From contig JAUXGF010000005.1 of the NCBI GenBank assembly GCA_030622395.1, positions 1-16,106 of the forward strand: a DNA stretch of 16,106 nucleotides. The letters are read 5' to 3'. Under the pieces are notes generated by a model that saw nothing but the letters and a program-made list of their open reading frames with translations, was not told where the DNA came from and searched no databases. A program made the position numbers and the translations under genes. Below are positions 1-7,712 of this stretch, in pieces (the stretch's first letter is position 1; each line of letters begins with the position of its first letter). This DNA comes from Calditrichaceae bacterium. GTDB lineage: Bacteria; Calditrichota; Calditrichia; Calditrichales; Calditrichaceae.

Positions 1-1
1 C

Positions 2-145
2 ATTGTTGTTTTAATCGGCGAGCGCTTCGCTGATGAGCAGTTTAATTCAATCTTGCCTGAATATTGGTTCAAAAAAAAAGGTGACGTGGAAATTACCCGG
101 GAATATGAGGAATCGGTCAAAACTTTTTGGAAACGTTTTGATTAA
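2..145 (+). CDS. C-terminal end of an unrecognised protein (5' truncated by window edge)
   Basis: The frame starting at base 2 is open from the window edge to a TAA at 143-145. It gives 47 residues beginning IVVLIGERFADEQFNS and ending KTFWKRFD. There is no Met, so the start lies upstream of the window. The first residues are hydrophobic and strand-like, and the rest is charged and aromatic-rich. I do not recognise the family. The tail reads like a genuine C-terminus: balanced amino-acid use, no low complexity, and a palindrome placed about 60 bp after the stop. A different frame across the same bases (33-248) has poorer composition and runs into that palindrome, so I prefer this one. Confidence 0.6.
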   Translation: MVVLIGERFADEQFNSILPEYWFKKKGDVEITREYEESVKTFWKRFD

Positions 146-203
146 CTTATTCCCAAATTGGATGTTTAAGAGTTGGAGTGGCGGAAGGATGGGGAAGAAG
201 AAA

Positions 204-237
204 AGACCTCAAAGGTTTTCGAAAACCTTTGAGGTCT
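204..237. repeat. Perfect 34-bp palindrome (17-bp arms, no loop)
   Basis: The left arm AGACCTCAAAGGTTTTC (204-220) is followed at once by its exact reverse complement (221-237). As RNA it would fold into a long hairpin with the tightest bases forming the loop. It lies 58 bp after the stop of the upstream partial gene. No T-tract follows, so it is not a standard intrinsic terminator on the plus strand. It could be a dispersed palindromic (REP-like) element, a transcript-stabilising or attenuating hairpin, or a protein-binding site. Confidence 0.9.
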
Positions 238-392
238 CTGGAAAATAGAATATTTGTGTTAGTGATAGAGCTTAACTGATAAACCATTCAGCCATTTTAC
301 CGGTATTTTAATCTTCCAACATTTTAACATAGGCTAACTATTTCGCATATTTTAATAAATATTTTATCTTTAGCCTGAATTTACGGCATAAA

Positions 393-420
393 AACTGTCA
401 AACAGTTATTAACCGTTTGA
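393..420. promoter_or_regulatory. Overlapping inverted repeats, possible operator
   Basis: Two inverted repeats share bases here. Positions 393-407 read AACTGT-CAA-ACAGTT with perfect 6-bp arms. Positions 398-420 form a near-palindrome with 11-bp arms around one central T (TCAAACAGTTA against TCAAACGGTTA, one mismatch). Spacing and symmetry suit a dimeric regulator site, or two mutually exclusive small hairpins. The site lies about 320 bp upstream of the kinase start. The regulator is unknown, and chance symmetry in AT-rich DNA is possible. Confidence 0.3.
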
Positions 421-530
421 TATTAATTAACATATATCTTATATTTATACAAAACGATTGGGGCTAAACGGTAAAATATGGTTAATGAATTTTAATACAG
501 GTAACAGATAAATGGCTGTTAAATAATTCC

Positions 531-556
531 GGTTTTAAAAAAATGTTTTTAAAACC
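531..556. promoter_or_regulatory. Perfect 11-bp-arm hairpin followed by T-rich tract
   Basis: GGTTTTAAAAA (531-541), loop AATG, then the exact reverse complement (546-556), followed by TTTTAATTTT. Shape and tail resemble an intrinsic terminator or leader attenuator on the plus strand. The stem has only two G-C pairs, however, so it would be weak as RNA. It lies between the upstream partial gene and the first kinase. It could end transcription from upstream or act in the kinase leader. Confidence 0.35.
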
Positions 557-741
557 TTTTAATTTTATACTTCCCCTTTATTTAATTTAATAGTATACGT
601 AAAGTGTGTTTGAGGTTTAGGAAAGATTTTTAAACACGATACAATTTTGTTAAGAGACTTTATCCCGAGGAACAGAGATAATTTGTTTTTTTAATAGAAG
701 CCTCTTTAGGTAATTGTAAATATTTTTAGTTTAATAATTTT

Positions 742-3700
742 ATGAATCTTAAAAAAAATAAAAAAGAGCAAAAACAGGCTCGGGCTGATACGGGTAAAAA
801 CGGCGGGCAGTTTAGCTCGATAAATATTGATATACTCGACAATTCAGGAGTTGGCATTTTTATTCTTAATTCCGGCTTTGAAATAGTCTGGGCTAATCAG
901 GCCGTTGAAAGTTTTTTGGGGTTAAAAAGAGAAAACCTTATTGGTAAAAATAATCGCGATTTGATTTGCACAGGGATGAAAAACATTCTTGAAGATTCAT
1001 CAACCTTTGCAGAAAAAGCAACAGCCGGATACAATAATAAAACCGGCGTGAAAAAGATTGAATGTCATGTTTTGCCTGGGGAAAACCGTAAAGAACGCTG
1101 GCTTGAATACCAAAGCCAGTCAATTCCATCAGGCAGCCGCACCGGGGGGAGGGTTGAATATTATTTTGATATTACCAGCCGGGTACAGACGCGAGAAGCC
1201 TTGCAAGACAGCGAGGAACGTTACCGGCGGCTGGTAGAGCTTAACCCGGAAGCTATTGCCGTCCATTGCCAGGGGAAAATAGTTTACGCAAATAAAGCAT
1301 GCCTTAAGCTAATAGGCGCTTCAAAAAAAATGGATATTATCGGTAAAAAAGTTCTTGACTTTGTTCATCCGGATTACCTGAAAATAGTAATGACGCGAAT
1401 ACAAAGAAGCCAACAGAAAAAGAAATATGCCGAGCCTATAGAGGAAAAATTTATTCGCTTGGATGGGAAGATTATAGATGTTGAAGTAACGGCTATACCT
1501 TTTACTTATGAAGAAAAACCGGCGACACAAGTCGTTTTTAGGAATATTACTGAACACAAACAGGCTGAATGTAAACTGAAACACTCGCAGAAGCAGCTTG
1601 ATTCAATCGTAAAATCCATACCGGATATTATATACCGGCTGGATCCGAAAGGAAAAATCACCTTTATCAGTGAAACAATCAAAAAATATGGCTATACTAC
1701 TGAAGAATTAACCGGTAAAAATATTTTCGATCTTGTGCATCCGGAAGACAGGGAAAAGTCAAAATATCATGTTAATGAAAGAAGAACGGGCAAGCGCAGA
1801 ACCCGATCTTTTGAAATACGCTTCGTAACTAAAGATAATAAGCCGATCCCGTTTGATATTCATTCGAAAGATATTCAAATGGAGCCGGTATTCCTTTTAG
1901 AAGCGGAGGGTCTTTACAGCGAAGACAAATCTGGAAAAACGAATTTATTGGGCAGCCAGGGAGTTGCCAGAGACGTTACCGAGCGTAAAAAGTATGAAGC
2001 GGCTTTGTTGGAAAGCAAGGAGCGTTACAGGACGCTTTTTGAATTCGCTAATGACGCAATATTTTTAATGGACAGAAATAATTTTGTAGAATGCAACATT
2101 AGAAGCATGGAGATGTTTGGCTTCTTCGGCGAACAAATTATTCATAAATCGCCCTTTGACCTTTCTCCTGAAAAACAGCCGGACGGAAAAAATTCTAAGG
2201 AGAAAGCCCATAAGACAATCGATAAAGCTTTTAAAGGGAAACCACAATTATTTGAATGGCAGCATTGCCGCCATGATGGAACTACCTTCGATGCAGAAGT
2301 CAATATAAATAAAATTGAATTGGCGGGGAAACGGCATTTACTTATTGTTATTCGCGATATAACCAAGCGAAAGCTGGTTGAGAAAGAAATAAACATGCTT
2401 GCCCATGCCGTAATGAACATAAGCGAATGTGTAGATGTAACCGACATGGATGGAAAAATAATTTTTATTAATGACGCTTTCCTTAATACTTATGGTTATA
2501 ATAGAGAAGAATTAATTGGGAAACCGATTTCTATAATTCGTTCCCCAAAGAATTCACCGGATGCTGTTAATGCGGTTCTACATGCAACATTACAAGGCGG
2601 GTGGCAGGGTGAAAGTATAAATAAAAGAAAAGACGGTAGTGACTTTCCCGTTTTACTTTCCACTTCTGTTATAAAAGATGATAGAGGGAACCCTTTTGCA
2701 TTGATTGGAGTCGGCAGGGATATTACTGAGCGCAAGCATCTTGAGACTCAGCTTCAGCAATCACAAAAGATGGAAGCGATCGGCAGCCTGGCAGGAGGCG
2801 TGGCCCATGATTTTAATAACCTGCTTACGATTATCCGTGGATACAGTAAATTAATATTATCACGCCTTGATAAAAATAATCCCTTTTATAAAAATATTAT
2901 ACAAATTGATAAAGCAGGCGAGCATGCTGAATCGCTTACCAATCAACTGCTTGCATTTAGCCGCAAACAGATTTTGCAGCCGAAAGTGGTGGGTTTAAAC
3001 GAATTAATCCGCGAGCTGGAAAAAATGGTGAGACGGCTTATCCGGGAAAATATTGAACTTTCGGTATTGCTTGATCCCGAACTTGGTTATATTAAAGCCG
3101 ACCCCCACCAGATTGAACAAGTTATAATGAATTTAGTTGTCAATGCCCGTGATGCAATGCCGGAAGGCGGAAAAATAACTGTTGAAACGAAAAACGTAGT
3201 ATTAAATAAAAAGTACGCTATGCAGCACCAAATAAAAGAAACCGGGTCTTTTGTAATGATGGCAATAAGCGACTCAGGCGTTGGGATGGATAAGGATACC
3301 CAGTCTCATATATTTGAACCATTCTTTACAACTAAGGAAAAAGGTAAGGGCACCGGTTTGGGTCTGGCTACTGTTTATGGTATAATAAAACAAAGCGGGG
3401 GTTACATTTGGGTTTACAGCGAGCCCGGCATGGGAACCACTTTTAAAATATATATGCCGCGCATAGATGAGGAACTTATTTCATCTGATAAAATTGAGGA
3501 ATTGTTTGACGACAATTTAAAAGGCACGGAAACAATCTTGGTCGTTGAAGATGAAGATGAAGTGAGGAAGCTCGTCTGCGAAATGCTTCAAATAAATGGA
3601 TATAATATTTTAGAAGCGTCCAACGGCGAAAATGCTTTATCAATTTGTGAACAATATAAAGAACCGATCCATTTAGTATTAACCGATATAGTAATGCCTA

Positions 3701-3894
3701 AGATGAGCGGTCACGACCTGGTAGCCCGCCTATTACTTATTCAACCGCAAATGAAAATTCTTTATATGTCCGGTTATACTGATATTGCCCTTATACATAA
3801 GGGTATGTTGGATTCGGATATAAAATTTATTCAAAAGCCTTTTACTCCATTGGATTTGGCGCGCAAGATCCGTGGAATTTTGGATAATAATTAA
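742..3894 (+). CDS. Hybrid sensor histidine kinase with five PAS domains and C-terminal receiver
   Basis: A 1050-residue soluble-looking hybrid kinase that should autophosphorylate on histidine and pass the phosphate to its own receiver. Five PAS domains lie at about 28-146, 157-272, 284-415, 427-543 and 552-672; most end in the usual DIT/RxITE-type motif. The third carries an insertion near 380-408. Next come HisKA with phospho-acceptor His689 in GGVAHDFNNLL; HATPase_c at about 788-905 with N-box Asn801 (VVNARDAM), G1 Asp844 (DSGVGMD) and a GKGTGLGL G2 box; and a receiver at about 930-1045 with acidic pair Glu936/Asp937, phospho-acceptor Asp982 (LTDIVMP) and Lys1032. No transmembrane segment, signal peptide or DNA-binding domain is visible, so it probably senses a cytoplasmic cue and needs an outside partner. 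The ATG at 742 lacks a Shine-Dalgarno sequence but is the first good start. The C-terminal 600 residues are paralogous to the next kinase. The ligand is unknown. Confidence 0.95.
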   Translation: MNLKKNKKEQKQARADTGKNGGQFSSINIDILDNSGVGIFILNSGFEIVWANQAVESFLGLKRENLIGKNNRDLICTGMKNILEDSSTFAEKATAGYNNKTGVKKIECHVLPGENRKERWLEYQSQSIPSGSRTGGRVEYYFDITSRVQTREALQDSEERYRRLVELNPEAIAVHCQGKIVYANKACLKLIGASKKMDIIGKKVLDFVHPDYLKIVMTRIQRSQQKKKYAEPIEEKFIRLDGKIIDVEVTAIPFTYEEKPATQVVFRNITEHKQAECKLKHSQKQLDSIVKSIPDIIYRLDPKGKITFISETIKKYGYTTEELTGKNIFDLVHPEDREKSKYHVNERRTGKRRTRSFEIRFVTKDNKPIPFDIHSKDIQMEPVFLLEAEGLYSEDKSGKTNLLGSQGVARDVTERKKYEAALLESKERYRTLFEFANDAIFLMDRNNFVECNIRSMEMFGFFGEQIIHKSPFDLSPEKQPDGKNSKEKAHKTIDKAFKGKPQLFEWQHCRHDGTTFDAEVNINKIELAGKRHLLIVIRDITKRKLVEKEINMLAHAVMNISECVDVTDMDGKIIFINDAFLNTYGYNREELIGKPISIIRSPKNSPDAVNAVLHATLQGGWQGESINKRKDGSDFPVLLSTSVIKDDRGNPFALIGVGRDITERKHLETQLQQSQKMEAIGSLAGGVAHDFNNLLTIIRGYSKLILSRLDKNNPFYKNIIQIDKAGEHAESLTNQLLAFSRKQILQPKVVGLNELIRELEKMVRRLIRENIELSVLLDPELGYIKADPHQIEQVIMNLVVNARDAMPEGGKITVETKNVVLNKKYAMQHQIKETGSFVMMAISDSGVGMDKDTQSHIFEPFFTTKEKGKGTGLGLATVYGIIKQSGGYIWVYSEPGMGTTFKIYMPRIDEELISSDKIEELFDDNLKGTETILVVEDEDEVRKLVCEMLQINGYNILEASNGENALSICEQYKEPIHLVLTDIVMPKMSGHDLVARLLLIQPQMKILYMSGYTDIALIHKGMLDSDIKFIQKPFTPLDLARKIRGILDNN

Positions 3895-4351
3895 TTTAAT
3901 AGTAATAGTTTCATAATTTAATCAATGTTTTTTAAACAGCAGGGAACTGGTATTTTAAAATGTATCGCCTCAGGTTTTAATGAAAGACAGACGAACAAAC
4001 GGTAGTTAACAATAGTTGCTAACAATCTAAAATTTTAAAATAATTTTTTTAATCAATTTTAATTACCAGACTTATCCACTCCCTGTTAATTCTAAAAATT
4101 TTTATATTTTATTTAACTAACAATTTTAAATGTCGATAGCTATAAATGGTTTCGTAACTGTAAGGCAGCGTCTGTCGGGAAAAGCTATGACTTTATCATT
4201 ATTATATGCCCCTTTGGCTTTGAGCGCTTATCTTCACAGAGTCCGGATGAAATTCGAGGCGGTTTTTAATAGCATAGAATCGACATACACTTTTAAAGAA
4301 TGAAAATCCTGTTAGTCAAAATCAGTATGAACATTTATATGAGAAATTTCA
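3895..4351. other. Intergenic region between the two kinase genes
   Basis: About 457 bp. The first 230 bp are strongly AT-rich, with no clear terminator after the first kinase. From about 4130 the composition becomes less AT-rich and an uninterrupted 57-codon frame appears, listed separately. The length of the gap suggests that the second kinase has its own promoter, but I cannot point to convincing -35/-10 boxes. Confidence 0.5.
4130..4303 (+). CDS. Possible small ORF, 57 codons, unrecognised
   Basis: ATG at 4130 to TGA at 4301-4303, 57 residues starting MSIAINGFVTVRQRL and ending SIESTYTFKE. Its base composition is closer to the neighbouring genes than to the AT-rich spacer around it, which is the main reason to list it. 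There is no Shine-Dalgarno sequence. It has a short hydrophobic stretch (LSLLYAPLALSAYL) but no family I recognise. It may be a real small protein, a relic of a longer gene, or chance. Confidence 0.25.
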   Translation: MSIAINGFVTVRQRLSGKAMTLSLLYAPLALSAYLHRVRMKFEAVFNSIESTYTFKE

Positions 4352-7243
4352 ATGAAAGATGAAAGTAAATCTAAAAAACAACTTTTAAATGAAATAATGG
4401 AATTGCGTCAAAAAACTGTCGAATTGGAGCAATTAAAGACAGAGTATAAGAAGAAAAAAACAGCGCTCAAACAGCAAACGGATGATCTGTCTTTACTCTA
4501 TGAAGCAGGAAAACTTTTCTCTTCTTCTTTGAAGCAAGAAAAGGTTCTCAAAGGGATCAGCCGGCGCTGTGTAGACGTTATGAATGTTGATCTTTTTTTG
4601 CTGCGGTTGATTGAGAATGACCGGCTTGTAATAAAAAGCAGTTACTACCGCAGCGAGGAAGAGAAAGAAGTCATAGAAAAGATGCTGGCGGAACATCCTA
4701 TTTTTATAGGAAAAGGCATCGCCGGTAAAGTAGCGCAAAACGGTAAACCGGCTATGTCCGGCAAGGCGTCGGTAGAATCGGTAACATTGCCTGGTTATAT
4801 AAATTACTTAAAAAGTAAACAGTGGCTTGTTGTGCCAATGAAAGTACAACAAAGGATTATTGGCGTATTAACTTTTATCACTTCCGACGTTGAACGATTA
4901 TTTTCGCAGCGCGATCTCACTTTAGCCCAAGGCGTGGCAAATCAGGCGGCTATTGCTATTGATAACGCCCGGTTGTTTAAGGAAGTACAGCGATCCGCGC
5001 AAAAATACCGCACTATTTTGGAAACTTCAGCCGATTCTATTTTAACCCTTAATTCTGATTTAAAAATTACCGCATGGAGCAGCGGCGCAGAACGTACATT
5101 TGGCTATACAAGAAAGGAAATCGTTGGGCAGCCGTTGCAAAGCTTGGTTCCCGCGCCTAATTGGCGTTCAACCAAGGATAAACTTAAAGAGGCGCGGGAG
5201 CAAGGATTTATACGCGGATGGCAGACTCAAAAGACAGCGAAAGACGGTAAATCAGTAGATGTGGAAATGACCGTCACTGACCTGGGCGCCGAGCTTGGCT
5301 TCACTGTTGTTATGAGAGATATCGCCGAACGTAAAAAAGCGGAAACGGCTATATGGGAAAGTAAAGAGCGTTATCAAACACTTTTTGAATCCGCTAACGA
5401 TGCCATAGTATTAATGGACAGATCCGTTATTGTTGAATGCAACGTCGAAGGCATGGGAATTTTTGGCTGTACCAGCAAACAGATCATCGGTAAATCACCT
5501 TACAACTTTTCCCCTAAAAAACAGCCGGATGGAAAAAATTCCAAAGAAAAAATTCAAAAAATAATCAATAAAGCTTTGAAGGGACAGCCTCAATTTTTTG
5601 AGTGGCTGCATTGCCGCCTTGATGGAACGCCCTTCGACGCCGAAGTCAATATGAACAAAATTGAATTGGAAGGTAAGCCGTATTTATTTTTAGTTATCCG
5701 GGATATAACTATACGGAAGCAATTTGAAAAAGAAATTAACATGCTTGCCCATGCCGTAAAAAGCATAAGAGAATGTGTAAGCGTAACCGATATGGAAGAT
5801 AATGTTATCTTTGTTAATGACGCCTTTTGTAATACCTACGGATATAGTAAAGACGAATTAACCGGTAAACCGATTTCTATTATCCGTTCGCCAAATAATC
5901 CAGCGGACAGTATTAAGGATATTCTTTCTGCAACACTTCAAGGCGGATGGCAGGGTGAAGTTTTAAATAAAAGAAAGGACGGGAGTGAATTCCCTGTTTT
6001 ATTATCAACCTCTGTTATAAAAGATGAAAAACAAAATCCCATTGCCCTAATCGGCGTAGCAACAGATATCACTGAGCGCAGGCATCTTGAGACTCAACTT
6101 CAGCAGTCGCAAAAGATGGAAGCGATCGGCAGCCTGGCAGGAGGTATTGCTCATGATTTTAACAACCTGCTTATGATTATCAGGGGATATAGTAAATTAG
6201 TATTAGATCGCTTAAACGAAAACAATCCGCTTTATAAAAGTGTAATACAAATAGACCGCGCCAGCGAACATGCCGAATCGCTTATCCGTCAATTACTTGC
6301 CTTTAGCCGTAAACAAGTTTTACAGTTGAAAATAATCGACTTAAACGCATTGATCCGCGAATTGGAAAAAATGCTCGGGCGTCTTATTGGGGAAAATATT
6401 GAATTGAAAACATCACTTGATTCAGAACTTGGTCATATTAAAATCGAACCTAACCAGATTGAACAGGTTATTATGAATATAGTTGTCAATGCCCGTGACG
6501 CTATGCCGGAAGGGGGTAAATTAACAGTTGAAACAAAGAATATAGTTTTAGGGGAAAATAATAAAACAATGGAAAATACCGCCGTAGAGCCGGGTTCTTA
6601 TTTGCTGCTCTCAATAAGCGATACGGGTATAGGAATGGATAAAGAAACCAGAAACCATATATTTGAACCGTTTTTTACCACTAAGGAGAAAGGTAAAAGC
6701 ACAGGCTTGGGATTGGCTACGGTTTATGGCATAATAAAACAAAGCGGCGGTTATATTTGGGTTGATAGTAAGCCTGGTGTGGGGACTACTTTTAAAATAT
6801 ATCTGCCGCGTACAGACGAGGGAATCACTTTAGATAAAAAAAGGGATGAGCCTATTGATGGTAGTTTAAAAGGTAAAGAGACAGTTTTAATTGTTGAAGA
6901 TGAAAAAGATGTGCGTAACCTGGTCTGTGAGATATTGAAATTACAAGGATATAATATTTTAGAGGCCGGGTATGGGGACAGAGCTTTGAATATTTGTAAA
7001 AAATATAATAAACCGATTCATCTAATACTAACAGATATTGTTATGCCGCATATAAGCGGCAGCAGGCTGGTGGAGCTGGTAAAACCCATTCACCCCGAAA
7101 TGAAGACGCTATATATGTCTGGTTATACAGATAACGCCGTTGTTATTAAAGGAATATTGAAGCCGGACGATCAGTTTATCCAAAAGCCCTTTACGCCTGT
7201 GGATTTAGCTCGCAAGATCCGGGGAATTCTGGATAACAAATAG
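4352..7243 (+). CDS. Hybrid sensor histidine kinase, GAF-PAS-PAS-PAS-HisKA-HATPase-REC
   Basis: A 963-residue cytoplasmic hybrid kinase. Residues 8-45 form a charged coiled coil. A GAF domain occupies about 50-208 (typical GVLTFIT and QGVANQAAIAIDNARLF elements). PAS domains follow at about 218-330, 340-455 and 464-585. HisKA has His601 in GGIAHDFNNLL. HATPase_c has Asn713 (VVNARDAM), Asp757 (DTGIGMD) and a GKSTGLGL G2 box. The receiver (about 845-958) has phospho-acceptor Asp895 and Lys945. From about residue 335 on it matches the upstream kinase closely, including the odd phrase SPxKQPDGKNSKEK and the LQGGWQGE PAS segment. The two are therefore a tandem duplication with exchanged N-terminal sensors. 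The GAF suggests a small-molecule, redox or light cue, but none can be named. There is no output domain. The ATG at 4352 is preferred over ATGs at 4327 and 4339, which are out of frame. Confidence 0.95.
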   Translation: MKDESKSKKQLLNEIMELRQKTVELEQLKTEYKKKKTALKQQTDDLSLLYEAGKLFSSSLKQEKVLKGISRRCVDVMNVDLFLLRLIENDRLVIKSSYYRSEEEKEVIEKMLAEHPIFIGKGIAGKVAQNGKPAMSGKASVESVTLPGYINYLKSKQWLVVPMKVQQRIIGVLTFITSDVERLFSQRDLTLAQGVANQAAIAIDNARLFKEVQRSAQKYRTILETSADSILTLNSDLKITAWSSGAERTFGYTRKEIVGQPLQSLVPAPNWRSTKDKLKEAREQGFIRGWQTQKTAKDGKSVDVEMTVTDLGAELGFTVVMRDIAERKKAETAIWESKERYQTLFESANDAIVLMDRSVIVECNVEGMGIFGCTSKQIIGKSPYNFSPKKQPDGKNSKEKIQKIINKALKGQPQFFEWLHCRLDGTPFDAEVNMNKIELEGKPYLFLVIRDITIRKQFEKEINMLAHAVKSIRECVSVTDMEDNVIFVNDAFCNTYGYSKDELTGKPISIIRSPNNPADSIKDILSATLQGGWQGEVLNKRKDGSEFPVLLSTSVIKDEKQNPIALIGVATDITERRHLETQLQQSQKMEAIGSLAGGIAHDFNNLLMIIRGYSKLVLDRLNENNPLYKSVIQIDRASEHAESLIRQLLAFSRKQVLQLKIIDLNALIRELEKMLGRLIGENIELKTSLDSELGHIKIEPNQIEQVIMNIVVNARDAMPEGGKLTVETKNIVLGENNKTMENTAVEPGSYLLLSISDTGIGMDKETRNHIFEPFFTTKEKGKSTGLGLATVYGIIKQSGGYIWVDSKPGVGTTFKIYLPRTDEGITLDKKRDEPIDGSLKGKETVLIVEDEKDVRNLVCEILKLQGYNILEAGYGDRALNICKKYNKPIHLILTDIVMPHISGSRLVELVKPIHPEMKTLYMSGYTDNAVVIKGILKPDDQFIQKPFTPVDLARKIRGILDNK

Positions 7244-7712
7244 CAAATTAAAACTTTAACCACTACCGAGAACGGGAAGACTTAGTTTTTCTCGATATAT
7301 GCGATCCCATCATCAAACAGAGCCGCGTTCCCTCTAAAGCGGTTGATTATGATTTCCCCAATAAGATTTCCGTCTTCCGGCGGCACCACCTTCAGCCTAC
7401 CGGCAACCTGCCTAAAAAATCGTTAAGTTGACGCTTATGCGATGCATCGGGATAACAAATTTCCACCTGTGATTGAGGTTCCATACATTATCTCAATTAT
7501 GTGTTGTGTAGTTAAATATTTGACGCTAAATTAAAATTAAAGAGAATCCTGAAACCCGGGACAATCTATTCATCCAATAACCAAAGGGTTGTTCCGCCTG
7601 ACGGGTAAATTTTTTATATAGAATAAGAGGTAGAAGAAACAATCTATAAAAAATTGCGTTATGATTTTCACATACCTAATCCCCCTAAAAAAACTAAAAA
7701 GAAAGGAAACAA
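7244..7712. other. Intergenic region between second kinase and tldD
   Basis: About 470 bp. It contains a frameshifted gene relic on the minus strand (7282-7484, listed separately) and then AT-rich leader sequence. The tldD ribosome binding site AAGGA (7703-7707), five bases before the ATG at 7713, is strong and fixes that start. No tRNA and no clear intrinsic terminator was seen. Confidence 0.5.
7282..7484 (-). pseudogene. Small frameshifted gene relic, unrecognised
   Basis: On the minus strand an ATG at 7484-7482 opens a frame reading MEPQSQVEICYPDASHK and continuing to FLGRLPVG before a TGA. Changing frame near that TGA (about 7397-7392) gives a second open stretch, LKVVPPEDGNLIGEI to ALFDDGIAYIEKN, ending in TAA at 7284-7282. 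Both halves have normal protein composition and sit end to end. The full span is 203 bases, not a multiple of three. One indel would join them into a protein of about 67 residues. I do not recognise the family. It may be a decayed gene, an assembly indel in an intact gene, or a chance pair of short frames. Confidence 0.4.

Larger units (their letters stand above)
238..741. other. AT-rich intergenic region upstream of the first kinase
   Basis: About 500 bp with no convincing gene on either strand. It contains two inverted-repeat structures (393-420 and 531-556), listed separately. A TACAAT at 640-645 could be a -10 box for the kinase gene, but the only -35-like partner (TTTAGG, 616-621, 18-bp spacer) is poor, so I do not call a promoter. 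The leader just before the kinase ATG is A/T-rich and has no Shine-Dalgarno sequence. Confidence 0.5.

Noticed and set aside
33..248. 71-codon open frame with an ATG at the left end
   Set aside because: It overlaps the open C-terminal frame 2-145 in another frame, is rich in Lys, Trp and Asn, and runs through the 34-bp palindrome. The edge-open frame is the better gene.
7267..7294. Inverted repeat CGAGAA...TTCTCG just after the second kinase, considered as a terminator
   Set aside because: Arms are only six bases with a 16-base gap and the T-run lies before the second arm, not after it.
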